14,137 bases of DNA from JAHBWI01 sp035715525 (GCA_035715525.1 DASTLA010000306.1:1-14137); one strand, 5' to 3'; counted from the first letter of the stretch, positions 1-7,468 are shown. Translations and numbers: made by a program. Notes: generated from the letters alone by a model not told the origin.

Positions 1-1
1 C

Positions 2-1258
2 GGCGACAAGTCCGTCACGCATCGTGCGATCATCCTGACCGCATTGGCGGAGGGAGTCAGCAAGGTGAGTGCGTACTGCCGCGGAGAAGATTGTTTGAAT
101 ACGATGCGGGCGTTTCAATCGCTCGGCGTCCGTATCGACCAAACTCCGGACGAGTTGCAGGTATATGGAAAAGGTATCTGGGGACTTGCCGAACCGACCG
201 GTCCCGTCGATTGCGGAAACTCGGGTACGGGTATCCGCTTGTTAGCAGGGGTGTTGGCCGGCCAGGATTTCTTTACCATTCTGACCGGCGACGAATCGAT
301 CAGGCGGCGTCCGATGGGCCGTGTGGTGAAGCCGCTCCGAACGATGGGCGCCACGATCGCGGGCCGGAAAGGCGGCGAGTTGGCTCCGCTCGCGATTACC
401 GGCACGAGGTTGAAGGGCATCACGTACCAATCGCCGGTTGCGAGCGCGCAGGTCAAATCTTCGTTATTGTTGGCAGGACTCTTCGCAGACGGCATCACGA
501 CGATCAGCGAGCCGCGTCTATCGCGTGATCACACCGAGCGCATGTTCTCCTATTTTGGCATTCCGTTTCGGCGAGAAGGCTGCATGGTCTCCATCGAAGG
601 TCGGCCCACCATGCGCTGGGCTGGTCGGTCGCTCATTGTTCCAGGTGATCTGTCGGCAGCGGCCTTCTTCATTGTCGGCGCGACCGTCGTGCCCGGGTCG
701 GACGTCACCATTCGGTCGGTCGGCATGAACCCGACGCGTGTAGGCGTATTGGACGTATTGCGGCAAATGGGCGCAAGGATCGAGGTGCTCAATCCTCGAG
801 AGGAAGCCGGCGAGCCAGTGGCGGATCTACGAGTGCGATCAGCGCCGCTGCATGGGATCACGATCGGCGCCCACCAGATTCCCCAGACGATCGATGAATT
901 TCCGATCCTCTGTGTCGCGGCAGCAGTGGCCGAAGGAGAGACGACGGTGGAGGGTGCGGAGGAGCTGAGGGTGAAAGAGAGCGACCGCATTGCAACTATG
1001 GCGAGGGAGCTGCGCGCCCTTGGGGCCCGTATGGAGGAACGTCCAGACGGCATGGTTATTCATGGCCTCGGAAGGTCCGGAGTCAACGGCCGGTTGTCCG
1101 GGTCTGCCTGCGCGAGTCACGGCGATCACCGGGTGGCGATGTCGGTCGCCATCGGCGCCTTGACCGCCTCGAGTCCAACGGTGATTCATGACAGCGAGTG
1201 TATCGATACCTCGTTTCCGGGGTTCGAGCGTAAAGTACGGGAGTTGTTGGCGAATTGA
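2..1258 (+). CDS. aroA: 3-phosphoshikimate 1-carboxyvinyltransferase (EPSP synthase), 5' partial
   Basis: EPSP synthase transfers the enolpyruvyl group of PEP to shikimate-3-phosphate, the sixth step of the shikimate pathway, in the cytoplasm. The reading frame is open from base 2 and starts with GDKSVTHR, the conserved N-terminal substrate loop (family PGDKS-S/T-HR). The gene therefore begins only a few codons to about twenty codons outside the window, and 418 residues are visible. Further family motifs are GNSGTGIR (about bases 214-237), RRRPMGRVVKPLR, SAQVKSSLLLAGL, SRDHTERM, the signature KESDR (about 973-987) and GDHRVAMS near the C terminus. The motif spelling resembles the class II (Agrobacterium CP4-like) branch. 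The residue that is Ala100 in the glyphosate-tolerant CP4 enzyme appears to be Gly here (GNSG), the usual sensitive state; that alignment was done by eye. An internal TTG at 44 is not the true start, because conserved sequence precedes it. cmk follows after 27 bases, so co-transcription is likely. Confidence 0.97.
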   Translation, partial: GDKSVTHRAIILTALAEGVSKVSAYCRGEDCLNTMRAFQSLGVRIDQTPDELQVYGKGIWGLAEPTGPVDCGNSGTGIRLLAGVLAGQDFFTILTGDESIRRRPMGRVVKPLRTMGATIAGRKGGELAPLAITGTRLKGITYQSPVASAQVKSSLLLAGLFADGITTISEPRLSRDHTERMFSYFGIPFRREGCMVSIEGRPTMRWAGRSLIVPGDLSAAAFFIVGATVVPGSDVTIRSVGMNPTRVGVLDVLRQMGARIEVLNPREEAGEPVADLRVRSAPLHGITIGAHQIPQTIDEFPILCVAAAVAEGETTVEGAEELRVKESDRIATMARELRALGARMEERPDGMVIHGLGRSGVNGRLSGSACASHGDHRVAMSVAIGALTASSPTVIHDSECIDTSFPGFERKVRELLAN

Positions 1259-1285
1259 TGCAAGCTCTTTTGATACGGTCTTCCC

Positions 1286-1984
1286 GTGGCTCATAAGTCG
1301 GACGGACCGATTGGTAAACGCGGCCTTATCGTGGCCATCGACGGGCCAGCTGGTGCCGGAAAGAGCACCGTAGCGAGGCTGTTGGCAGCGCGACTGGGAT
1401 ATTTGTATCTGGATACCGGCGCCCTCTATCGGGCCGTCGCCTGGAAAGTCCTGAAAGCCGGAATCGATCAAAGCGATCGTGCCGCCGTTGTTCGACTACT
1501 TGCGGACACCAGGTTGGAAATGGAGTGTGGTGCGGAACGGGCTCGGGTATTGGTGGATGGCAAGGAAGTCAGCGCTGAATTGCGTCTGCCGGAGGTCACG
1601 GCGCTCGCATCCGTCGTTTCCGCCATACCTGCCGTACGCGATTGGCTCTTGCCGGTTCAGCGGGATATCGGAGCCGGCGGTTCCGTCGTGGCGGAGGGAC
1701 GCGACATCGGGACAAAGGTTTTTCCCCACGCGGACGTGAAGTTTTTTCTTGAGGCTGATCCTGAGGTGCGTGCGTTGCGACGGCATCGTGAGCTGGTGGC
1801 GGCCGGACATTCGGTGCACCTCGACCAGACCAAGCGTGACATGACCGGACGTGATGATCGTGACCGTTCGCGTGCGGTCGCACCGCTTCAATCCGCTCCG
1901 GATGCGGAACGGATCGATACGTCGGTCCTTCCGGCCGAATCTGTGGTGGAACATATGATGGCCGTTATCACGGCGAGACCGTGA
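1286..1984 (+). CDS. cmk: Cytidylate kinase
   Basis: Cytidylate kinase phosphorylates CMP and dCMP with ATP in the cytoplasm, feeding pyrimidine nucleotide and phospholipid precursor pools. The 232-residue product has the P-loop GPAGAGKST at residues 20-28, then the NMP-binding LDTGALYRAVAW, the REDIG-like box as VAEGRDIGTKVFP, and the C-terminal RDDRDRSRAVAPL...DAERIDTS typical of Cmk. Length matches the family (about 220-230). The start is a GTG at 1286 without a clear Shine-Dalgarno. A TTG near 1311 is an alternative and would shorten the protein by about nine residues without touching the P-loop. The stop overlaps the plsC start as GTGA at 1981-1984, a sign of translational coupling. Placement between aroA and rpsA fits the common aroA-cmk-rpsA order. 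Confidence 0.95.
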   Translation: MAHKSDGPIGKRGLIVAIDGPAGAGKSTVARLLAARLGYLYLDTGALYRAVAWKVLKAGIDQSDRAAVVRLLADTRLEMECGAERARVLVDGKEVSAELRLPEVTALASVVSAIPAVRDWLLPVQRDIGAGGSVVAEGRDIGTKVFPHADVKFFLEADPEVRALRRHRELVAAGHSVHLDQTKRDMTGRDDRDRSRAVAPLQSAPDAERIDTSVLPAESVVEHMMAVITARP

Positions 1985-2676
1985 CTTCTGTTTTGTACGG
2001 TCTGCTGTGGTTGTTGGCTCGATGCGTCGGGGTGTTGTGCTTTCGCTATCGGGCAATAGGCCGGGTGCCGCACGAGGGCGGCTTCCTGGTCGCGTCGAAC
2101 CATGCCAGCTATCTCGACATTCCGCTGTTGGGCTGTGGTATTCCTCGGCGGGTCTGGTACATGGGTCGCCACGATTTGTTTCCCATCCCGTTGGTAAATG
2201 GGATCTTACAGGGCTTGGGATGGATTCCGTTGCGAGTCGGCCGGCTGGATCGTGATGCCTTCGCGAAGGCCGTGTCGCTGATCAGGGAAGGCAAAGCCGT
2301 GGCAATCTTTCCGGAGGGAGGGCGAACCGTGACCGGGCGGCTCAAACCCGGCAAGCCTGGGATGGGAGTGATTGTGGCACAGACGGGATGCCGCGTCGTT
2401 CCGGCCTATATCAAGGGGACCTTCGACGTGCTGCCGCCAGGTACGAAATGGCCCCGGTTTCATCGTGTGACGGTCACCTACGGTGACCCCGTTGATTTTT
2501 CAAACGAGGCTAAGCAGTTGGAGGGAAAAGCGTTCTATCAACATGTCAGTCGGACAGTGATGGCGAAGATTGCGGAGCTTGGCCACGTGCCGGCCCCCGG
2601 AGATTGGTCGGGACAGCCTGACCGAAACAAGAATGTCGACTCCAGTCTGACCGCCAAGTCTTGCAATGCTGAGTAA
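1981..2676 (+). CDS. plsC: 1-acyl-sn-glycerol-3-phosphate acyltransferase (PlsC family)
   Basis: PlsC-family enzymes add the second acyl chain to lysophosphatidic acid, giving phosphatidic acid at the cytoplasmic membrane. The 231-residue product has an N-terminal hydrophobic stretch (about residues 4-20) and then the acyltransferase motifs in order: NHASYLDIP (the HX4D catalytic box), GWIPLRVGRLDRDA, FPEGGRT (variant of FPEGTRS, acylphosphate binding), and VVPAYIKG. Length is normal for the family. The GTG start lies inside the cmk stop (GTGA), so it is probably translated by coupling; a weak GGCGAG lies just upstream. A role in lyso-ornithine or other acyl transfer cannot be excluded by sequence alone, but the operon position beside cmk supports glycerolipid synthesis. 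Confidence 0.92.
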   Translation: MTSVLYGLLWLLARCVGVLCFRYRAIGRVPHEGGFLVASNHASYLDIPLLGCGIPRRVWYMGRHDLFPIPLVNGILQGLGWIPLRVGRLDRDAFAKAVSLIREGKAVAIFPEGGRTVTGRLKPGKPGMGVIVAQTGCRVVPAYIKGTFDVLPPGTKWPRFHRVTVTYGDPVDFSNEAKQLEGKAFYQHVSRTVMAKIAELGHVPAPGDWSGQPDRNKNVDSSLTAKSCNAE

Positions 2677-2702
2677 GGCTTGGTGTTTTCCACATTCAGC
2701 AC

Positions 2703-2737
2703 CCGGCACGAGCCGGAGGACTAGGATGTTCCCATGA
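2703..2737 (+). promoter_or_regulatory. rpsA leader: SD-overlapping hairpin and three-codon ORF
   Basis: CCGGC (2703-2707) can pair with GCCGG (2712-2716) around the four-base loop ACGA. The right arm includes the first two G of the Shine-Dalgarno GGAGGA (2715-2720). That Shine-Dalgarno is five bases from an ATG at 2726, which opens a three-codon ORF (Met-Phe-Pro, stop 2735-2737). This tiny ORF ends by overlapping the rpsA start as ATGA at 2734-2737. The true rpsA ATG is 13 bases from the Shine-Dalgarno, longer than ideal. The pairings and ORF are seen directly; a role in translational control is inference. Confidence 0.4.
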
Positions 2738-4449
2738 GTACCGTGTCACAGCAGAGCGAACCCAAACTCGATCGCAACGCATTAGCAGCCATGTACGAAG
2801 AGACCTTCCGGAATTTCGAGGAAGGGACCATCACCGAAGGCGCGGTTGTCGCCATCGGCAAGGACAAAGTAGTGGTCGATATCGGCTACAAGTCGGAAGG
2901 AATGATTCCGTCCGACCAATTTTCGGTCGACGAGCTACAAAAATTGAAGGTCGGGGATCGCCTGCAGGTCTATCTGGAAGAATGCGAAGATGCAGACGGC
3001 AATTTGGTTCTCTCCAAAGAAAAAGCCGACAAGATGAAAATTTGGGAAGAACTGGAAAAGCTGCACAAGGACGAGAAAAGCATCGAGGGCAAGATCATTT
3101 CCCGCATCAAGGGCGGCATGATGGTCGATATCGGCGTGAAAGCATTCCTGCCCGGGTCGCAAATCGATCTGCATCCCGTCCGGGACCTGGATTCACTGGT
3201 AGGAAAGACTTTCCCGCTTAAGATCATCAAGATCAACCATCGCCGCGGCAATGTCGTGGTGTCGCGCCGCGTCCTTCTCGAAGAAACGCGGGATCGTCGC
3301 CGACAGACCACCCTGGCAACACTCAAAGAAGGCCAACTGATCCAGGGCATGGTCAAGAACATCACCGACTACGGAGCCTTTATCGACTTGGGCGGTATCG
3401 ATGGACTGCTACACATTACCGACATGTCCTGGGGACGCGTGGGCCATCCGTCCGAACTATTCCAGGTCAGTGACAAAGTCGAAGTCACGGTGCTCAAGTA
3501 CGATCGTGAGACGGGCCGCATCTCCCTCGGCTTGAAGCAGAAGACCGCCGATCCCTGGACCGGCGTGGCGGGAAAGTACCCGGTCGGGACGAGAGTCCGT
3601 GGACGTGTGGTGAGTCTTACGGACTACGGCGCCTTCGTGGAATTGGAACCGGGGGTGGAAGGTTTGGTGCATGTCTCGGAAATGTCCTGGACCCACGAGG
3701 TGCGGCATCCGTCGCGCGTCGTTTCGGTCGGCGATCAGGTCGAGGCGGCCGTTCTTAATGTCGATCCGGGTAATCGAAAGATTTCGTTGGGCATGAAGCA
3801 GACGGCCCCGAATCCATGGGACATGATTGAAGCAAAATATCCGGCCGGCACCCGAATCGAAGGCAAGGTGAAAAGCCTCACCGATTTCGGCGCCTTTGTC
3901 GGGTTGGAAGAGGGCATCGATGGGTTGATCCACATTTCCGACATGTCGTGGACCAAACACATCAAGCATCCATCCGAGTTGTTCAAGAAGGGGCAAAAGG
4001 TGGATGCCGTTGTAATCCGTATCGACAAGGAGAAGGAGCGCCTCTCGCTCGGCTACAAACAGCTCAGCCGCGATCCGTGGGAAGACCAGATTCCTGCCCG
4101 CTACCGCGTCGGCGATACCGTCAGCGGCAAGGTCAGCAAGATTGCCGACTTTGGGCTCTTTGTTGAGTTGGAAGGGGACGTCGAAGGCCTTATCCATGTC
4201 AGCGAGGTCGGGCTGGAACCCAACGTGCGCATGGAAGAGAAATACAAGGTCGGCGATGATGTCACCGCAAAGATCATCAAAGTAGACCGGGACGAGCGAA
4301 AAATCGCGCTCAGCCTGAGGGACCACCAGCTGGATACCGAACGGCGCCAAGTGGACGAGTTTCACGCCTCGCAGGGCGGGCTGGATCAAAGCCTGGGACG
4401 CGCCGCCAAACAAAGCCGGAAGCGGAATCAGAGCGAGTCCGACGACTAA
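2734..4449 (+). CDS. rpsA: 30S ribosomal protein S1
   Basis: S1 binds mRNA on the 30S subunit and helps unfold and place leaders during initiation. The 571-residue product shows six S1 (OB-fold) repeats at roughly residues 30-100, 115-180, 198-270, 286-357, 372-444 and 458-530. Repeats 3-6 carry the typical G-x-V-x-x-[IL]-x-D-[FY]-G-x-F and GL-[IVL]-H-[IV]-[ST]-[DE] motifs. Six repeats and this length match the long S1 of Gram-negative bacteria. The tail is charged (KQSRKRNQSESDD). The start at 2734 keeps the usual acidic N-terminal region; it has a GGAGGA 13 bases upstream and an overlapping mini-ORF, described under the leader. sppA begins 15 bases after its stop. S1 is known to autoregulate its translation in Escherichia coli; whether that holds here is not visible. 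Confidence 0.98.
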   Translation: MSTVSQQSEPKLDRNALAAMYEETFRNFEEGTITEGAVVAIGKDKVVVDIGYKSEGMIPSDQFSVDELQKLKVGDRLQVYLEECEDADGNLVLSKEKADKMKIWEELEKLHKDEKSIEGKIISRIKGGMMVDIGVKAFLPGSQIDLHPVRDLDSLVGKTFPLKIIKINHRRGNVVVSRRVLLEETRDRRRQTTLATLKEGQLIQGMVKNITDYGAFIDLGGIDGLLHITDMSWGRVGHPSELFQVSDKVEVTVLKYDRETGRISLGLKQKTADPWTGVAGKYPVGTRVRGRVVSLTDYGAFVELEPGVEGLVHVSEMSWTHEVRHPSRVVSVGDQVEAAVLNVDPGNRKISLGMKQTAPNPWDMIEAKYPAGTRIEGKVKSLTDFGAFVGLEEGIDGLIHISDMSWTKHIKHPSELFKKGQKVDAVVIRIDKEKERLSLGYKQLSRDPWEDQIPARYRVGDTVSGKVSKIADFGLFVELEGDVEGLIHVSEVGLEPNVRMEEKYKVGDDVTAKIIKVDRDERKIALSLRDHQLDTERRQVDEFHASQGGLDQSLGRAAKQSRKRNQSESDD

Positions 4450-4464
4450 CGGAAGGGATCCTAC

Positions 4465-5364
4465 ATGGAATCGAGTCCCGAGGCCCCTGCAAAGCCGCCC
4501 CGAAGCCGACTGCGTCGTGTTTTGTGGTGGCTGGGGCTCGGCCTCGGTGCATTGTTCCTGTTCAATGCTCTCTTTCCAGACCTTGATCTGTCCGGACAGG
4601 AGAAGGTGGCGGTGATTCGACTCGAGGGCGTGATCCTCGACGCCCAATCGACCATCGGAGATCTCAAACATTACAGTGAGAATCCTTTGGTAAAGGCCAT
4701 TGTGCTGCGCATCGACAGCCCCGGAGGCGGCGTCGTGCCGTCGCAGGAGATCCATGATGCCGTCAAGCGCATCAAGAATAAGAGCAATAAGGTCATTATT
4801 GCGTCGATGGGAACGGTGGCAGCATCGGGTGGCTACTACATCGCTGCGGCGACAGACCGAATCATCGCCAATCCGGGGACGCTCACGGGAAGCATCGGAG
4901 TCATCATGGAGACCGCGAATCTCGAGGGTCTTCTGAAGAAGATTGGGGTGGAAGGCGTGGTGATCAAGAGTGGACGGTTTAAGGACGTGGGCTCCCCCTT
5001 GCGTAAGATGAGCGATGAGGAACGGAAGCTGCTCCAGGCCGTGATGGATGATGTGCATCACCAGTTCATTCAGGCTGTCGCAGAAGGGCGTTCTTTAGAA
5101 CCCTCCGAAGTGGTCCCACTTGCCGACGGCCGTATTTTCACGGGACGCCAGGCGAAAGAGGCACGTTTGGTGGATGAACTGGGGGACCTTGAGGACGCCA
5201 TTCGGATCGCGGCCGAGGTAGCGGGTATCGAAGGGGAGCCCAAGGTGGTGGAACCACGCAAACGCTTCTCTATTCGCGACATATTGGAGTCACGGTGGTC
5301 GGCGCTTTTTCCCAAGCTTGATCTGCCGACCGGCGTGAATCTCAAATATTTGATGGCGTTCTGA
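4465..5364 (+). CDS. sppA: Signal peptide peptidase SppA (S49 family)
   Basis: SppA is a membrane-bound serine protease that degrades cleaved signal peptides and other membrane fragments, working with a Ser-Lys dyad. The 299-residue product has a basic N terminus (residues 11-18), one membrane anchor (about 19-37) and then the S49 domain. The likely nucleophile is Ser121 in GTVAASGGYY and the likely general base is Lys173 in SGRFKDVGSP, both in the expected contexts; RIDSPGGG (82-89) is the conserved strand-loop before them. The length matches the short, single-domain SppA (as in Bacillus) rather than the duplicated 67-kDa Escherichia coli form. The ATG at 4465 has GGAAGGG eight bases upstream, 15 bases after rpsA, so it sits in the same transcription unit. 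Confidence 0.95.
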   Translation: MESSPEAPAKPPRSRLRRVLWWLGLGLGALFLFNALFPDLDLSGQEKVAVIRLEGVILDAQSTIGDLKHYSENPLVKAIVLRIDSPGGGVVPSQEIHDAVKRIKNKSNKVIIASMGTVAASGGYYIAAATDRIIANPGTLTGSIGVIMETANLEGLLKKIGVEGVVIKSGRFKDVGSPLRKMSDEERKLLQAVMDDVHHQFIQAVAEGRSLEPSEVVPLADGRIFTGRQAKEARLVDELGDLEDAIRIAAEVAGIEGEPKVVEPRKRFSIRDILESRWSALFPKLDLPTGVNLKYLMAF

Positions 5365-5437
5365 TTCTCCGGAACGACCTCATAGTGACCAGGAAGCAGG
5401 CGGCAACGCACCATCCCCACCTTTCAAGAGAGGGACT

Positions 5438-5716
5438 ATGACGAAAGCGCAGATCATCGAGCGGGTGTCCGAGCAGGTGACCACATTGACCAAGCGGCAG
5501 GCCGAAATCGTCGTCAATACGATCTTCGACTGCATCCGCGATTCGCTGAGAAACGGCGACAAAACGGAGATTCGGGGCTTCGGCAGCTTTCGTCTCCGCG
5601 CGCGCCGGATGAAGGAAGGCCGCAATCCGAAGACGGGGGCCACCGTAGCGGTCCCGGCAAAGCGAGTACCGTTTTTCAAAGCGGGGAAGGAACTCAAGGA
5701 GTTGCTCAACAAGTAA
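5438..5716 (+). CDS. ihfB: HU/IHF-family DNA-bending protein, IHF beta-like
   Basis: HU/IHF proteins are small dimers that bend DNA in the nucleoid and assist recombination, replication initiation and transcription. The 92-residue product covers the whole family fold: the helical dimer part (1-40), TEIRGFGSF, and the DNA-intercalating beta arm with GRNPKTG (about 62-68), then VPFFKAGKELKELL. The end resembles IhfB (VPHFKPGKEL), and the position downstream of cmk and rpsA is the classical place of ihfB, which favours IHF beta over HU. It may still act as a homodimer, as no alpha partner is seen here. The ATG at 5438 has AGAGAGGG at 5427-5434. A 73-base gap to sppA leaves room for its own promoter, but I see no convincing one. 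Confidence 0.93.
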   Translation: MTKAQIIERVSEQVTTLTKRQAEIVVNTIFDCIRDSLRNGDKTEIRGFGSFRLRARRMKEGRNPKTGATVAVPAKRVPFFKAGKELKELLNK

Positions 5717-5729
5717 CAGGAGTACGACC

Positions 5730-6725
5730 GTGGCTGAATCAATGGACGCAGCGGCTCAAGAGATCAAGTGGAGCGACGGCGCGCTCAAGCGTATGGAGCG
5801 CGCGCCGATATTTTTGCGGGGTATGGTGCGTCGCCTCGCGGAGAAAAAAGCCCGTGAGTTGGGCTACGGGGAGATTACCGAAGAGATTCTCGATCGCTTC
5901 AAGAGCCAAATGATGGGCGGTATGGGAGGGGAGACTGGGATGGCCGCTGCTGCTGAAGAGATGGCCCAAGGCCACCTTCCGTGGACGGCGGCAGCGCGCG
6001 AACGATTGGCCACAGTGCCGGAATTCATGCGCGGCATGATCAAGCAAATCGCCGAAGAGATCGCCCGAAAAGGCGGACACATGGAGGTCAATATCGATCT
6101 CTTCGAGAGAGTAGAAGCCTTAGGCGATCTTCAGGAACATGTGCAGGTACCGATGGAATGGACCGAAGGGGCCTTGGCGCTGCTGCAACAAAAGATCAAA
6201 GATTCCCCGCCCATCGCGATGGAGTTCGTCGCCGACATGATCAGGCACGATACCGAAGAGGCCGCACGTGAAAAAGGCCTAGCGCGCATCGACGAGACGA
6301 ATGCGCAGGCACTATGGGAAGCGCCTCAGGAACGCGTCGCCTGGAGCGATGAGGCGTGGAAACGATTGCAAACGTCTCCCGATTTCGTGCGAAGCGGCAT
6401 CCGAAAGGCTGCGGAGCGGCGGGCCCGTAAGCTGGGTCTCAAGGAAATCGACAGCGATCACCTCACCACCTTCCGCAATCAGGCGATGATGAAGGCGGTC
6501 AAGCGCATCCGATCCTTCGGGTACAACGAACTGACGTTCGATGCCTTCGATACGGCGCTTCACAAGACGAAGCGACTGCAGGGCAATGACCAGGCGGAAA
6601 TGCGGTTGAAGGAGATCCGTGCACACTTCGCCGATCCCGACACCAAAAAGCCCGAGGGCGGCACGCTCGGCGCAGACTTGATGGACCGGTTCCGTAAGTT
6701 TCTCAAAGGAGAAGGGACCCTATAA
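5730..6725 (+). CDS. PCP_red-like four-repeat protein (orphan)
   Basis: The 331-residue product is soluble, with no signal peptide or membrane segment. It has four copies of a 50-60 residue module beginning W-[ST]-x-x-A and continuing L-x-x-x-P-x-F-x-R-G or similar, then an E/R-rich helix with A-R-x-x-G and a hydrophobic closing turn. The anchoring Trp residues are at 14, 85, 144 and 205, so spacings are about 71, 59 and 61. Module 3 is the most divergent (insert before PPIAMEF). The module resembles PCP_red, the small C-terminal domain of the light-independent protochlorophyllide reductase subunit B. No catalytic ChlB/BchB part and no other bacteriochlorophyll gene is present, so a chlorophyll role is unlikely. 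The C-terminal region after 255 is charged and helical. GTG start at 5730 with AGGAG at 5718-5722, 13 bases after ihfB. Family naming rests on recalled pattern only; the function is unknown. Confidence 0.8.
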   Translation: MAESMDAAAQEIKWSDGALKRMERAPIFLRGMVRRLAEKKARELGYGEITEEILDRFKSQMMGGMGGETGMAAAAEEMAQGHLPWTAAARERLATVPEFMRGMIKQIAEEIARKGGHMEVNIDLFERVEALGDLQEHVQVPMEWTEGALALLQQKIKDSPPIAMEFVADMIRHDTEEAAREKGLARIDETNAQALWEAPQERVAWSDEAWKRLQTSPDFVRSGIRKAAERRARKLGLKEIDSDHLTTFRNQAMMKAVKRIRSFGYNELTFDAFDTALHKTKRLQGNDQAEMRLKEIRAHFADPDTKKPEGGTLGADLMDRFRKFLKGEGTL

Positions 6726-6852
6726 CCGCGACATCGCTGCTGTCCTGACCGTTCTCTTCGGCGGTCGCTACGAGTCAGGCTCGGCCCAACTCGAGGAACC
6801 ACTGCATCCGGGGTTCGTCAGGTCTCCGGCTCATGGAGATCAATCGTATCTG

Positions 6853-6877
6853 CCCGCAGGCCGGATAAGCCTGCGGG
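6853..6877. terminator. Possible terminator hairpin between convergent genes (no U-tract)
   Basis: CCCGCAGG (6853-6860) pairs perfectly with CCTGCGGG (6870-6877) around a nine-base loop, with one extra G-T pair outside. It lies between the stop of the PCP_red-like gene (6725) and the stop of the minus-strand 107-aa gene (6907), where a bidirectional terminator would be expected. Neither strand has a following T-run, so it is not a standard intrinsic terminator. A weaker pairing, CCTGAC/GTCAGG, is at 6744-6749/6774-6779. The rest of 6726-6906 shows nothing recognisable. Confidence 0.35.
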
Positions 6878-6906
6878 TCGGAGGCGGACGCGTGATCGTT
6901 CGGAAG

Positions 6907-7230
6907 TCAGTGCGCGACGCCGGCGGCTTGCGGCCAAAATTTGTGCCGGATCTGAGGCAGGGGCTCGTTGTCGAAATTAGGAATATCGTACAGGCAGCGA
7001 TCGATCGTTGCGACCTCTTCTTCCGTCAATTCCAGGTCGATCTGCTTCTTCCAGAACTGGTCTAAAGCGAGATAGTCGTTCGTTTGCGGCCGTTGGGCCA
7101 GCAAGTTTTGCATCTGCTTAAACCCTTCCGTATCGACGCCGGGGACTCGGCCCTTGTTTCGATCCACACACCATTTCAGGACCTCGGCGATTCCATACAT
7201 GGTGAGCGGGATATGAACTTTCTTGCTCAT
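6907..7230 (-). CDS. Conserved-looking 107-aa protein of unknown function
   Basis: The protein begins MSKKVHIPLTMYGIAEVLKW and has no signal peptide, membrane span or known motif. It looks like a small soluble mixed alpha protein with an acidic middle (ELTEEEVATID) and several Trp and Pro near the C terminus (PLPQIRHKFWPQ). The ATG at 7230 is chosen because GAGGAGG lies eight bases upstream on the minus strand. A 78-codon extension of the frame to 7464 is unlikely, since the promoter at 7255-7284 would fall inside it. That promoter gives a short leader of roughly 18 bases. The gene stands alone, convergent with the ihfB operon and divergent from the FG-GAP lipoprotein gene. I do not recognise the family. 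Confidence 0.8.
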   Translation of the reverse strand: MSKKVHIPLTMYGIAEVLKWCVDRNKGRVPGVDTEGFKQMQNLLAQRPQTNDYLALDQFWKKQIDLELTEEEVATIDRCLYDIPNFDNEPLPQIRHKFWPQAAGVAH

Positions 7231-7245
7231 GGACACCTCCTCAAA

Positions 7246-7266
7246 CTGGGCGGCATTGTAGCCCAG
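7246..7266. repeat. Inverted repeat flanking a -10 box (operator candidate)
   Basis: CTGGGC (7246-7251) and GCCCAG (7261-7266) form a perfect inverted repeat with nine bases between. The nine bases contain the minus-strand -10 hexamer TACAAT (7260-7255). A repressor on this site would block the promoter of the 107-aa gene; alternatively it is a chance hairpin. Confidence 0.4.
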
Positions 7267-7284
7267 CGTTGCAGGACTTTTCAA
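7255..7284 (-). promoter_or_regulatory. Sigma70-type promoter for the 107-aa gene
   Basis: On the minus strand TTGAAA (7284-7279) is followed after 18 bases by TACAAT (7260-7255). The start would be near 7248, leaving a leader of about 18 bases that still contains the GAGGAGG ribosome site. Both boxes match the consensus in five of six positions. Confidence 0.6.
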
Positions 7285-7334
7285 AGGGCCTAAAGACCTA
7301 CCTTCCGTGCAGACCGTTCGGGGACGGGGCGAAA

Positions 7335-7357
7335 GCCTGGATTCTGCAGTTCCAGGC
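7335..7357. repeat. Inverted repeat upstream of the lipoprotein promoter
   Basis: GCCTGGA (7335-7341) and TCCAGGC (7351-7357) form a seven-base perfect inverted repeat with a nine-base centre that includes the palindrome CTGCAG. It ends 11 bases before the plus-strand -35 box at 7369, a usual place for an activator or repressor site. The half-sites share CTGG/CCAG with the repeat at 7246-7266. Confidence 0.4.
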
Positions 7358-7368
7358 CGTTCATTGCG

Positions 7369-7397
7369 TTGCGAAGCCTGCCGGCTCTCTGTATACT
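7369..7397 (+). promoter_or_regulatory. Sigma70-type promoter for the FG-GAP lipoprotein
   Basis: TTGCGA (7369-7374) and TATACT (7392-7397) are separated by exactly 17 bases. Transcription would start near 7404, leaving a leader of about 65 bases before the ATG at 7469. It is the best plus-strand match in the divergent region. Confidence 0.6.
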
Positions 7398-7468
7398 CCC
7401 CGCAGTCTTTGGGGACCGTGAACGGCGAAGCATGAACTTGGCCGGGATGTCCTATCTCTCGCAACGAG

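Noticed and set aside
839..1471. A 210-codon minus-strand frame over the aroA-cmk junction
   Set aside because: Antisense to two confidently identified enzymes; no conserved motif.
3457..5061. A 534-codon minus-strand open frame across rpsA and sppA
   Set aside because: It lies antisense to two genes with unmistakable S1 and S49 motifs; its product is His- and Leu-rich without any domain, the usual shadow of GC-rich coding DNA.
5730..6725. Reading the PCP_red-like gene as a chlorophyll or bacteriochlorophyll synthesis enzyme
   Set aside because: The catalytic part, the Fe-S cysteines and all partner genes are absent; only the small C-terminal type module is present, in four copies.
6744..6779. 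CCTGAC/GTCAGG pairing as a terminator after the PCP_red-like gene
   Set aside because: Only six pairs with a 24-base interior and no T-run; weaker than the hairpin at 6853-6877.
7231..7464. N-terminal extension of the 107-aa minus-strand gene
   Set aside because: It contains the predicted promoter and a good ribosome site just before the ATG at 7230, and reads as low-complexity basic sequence.
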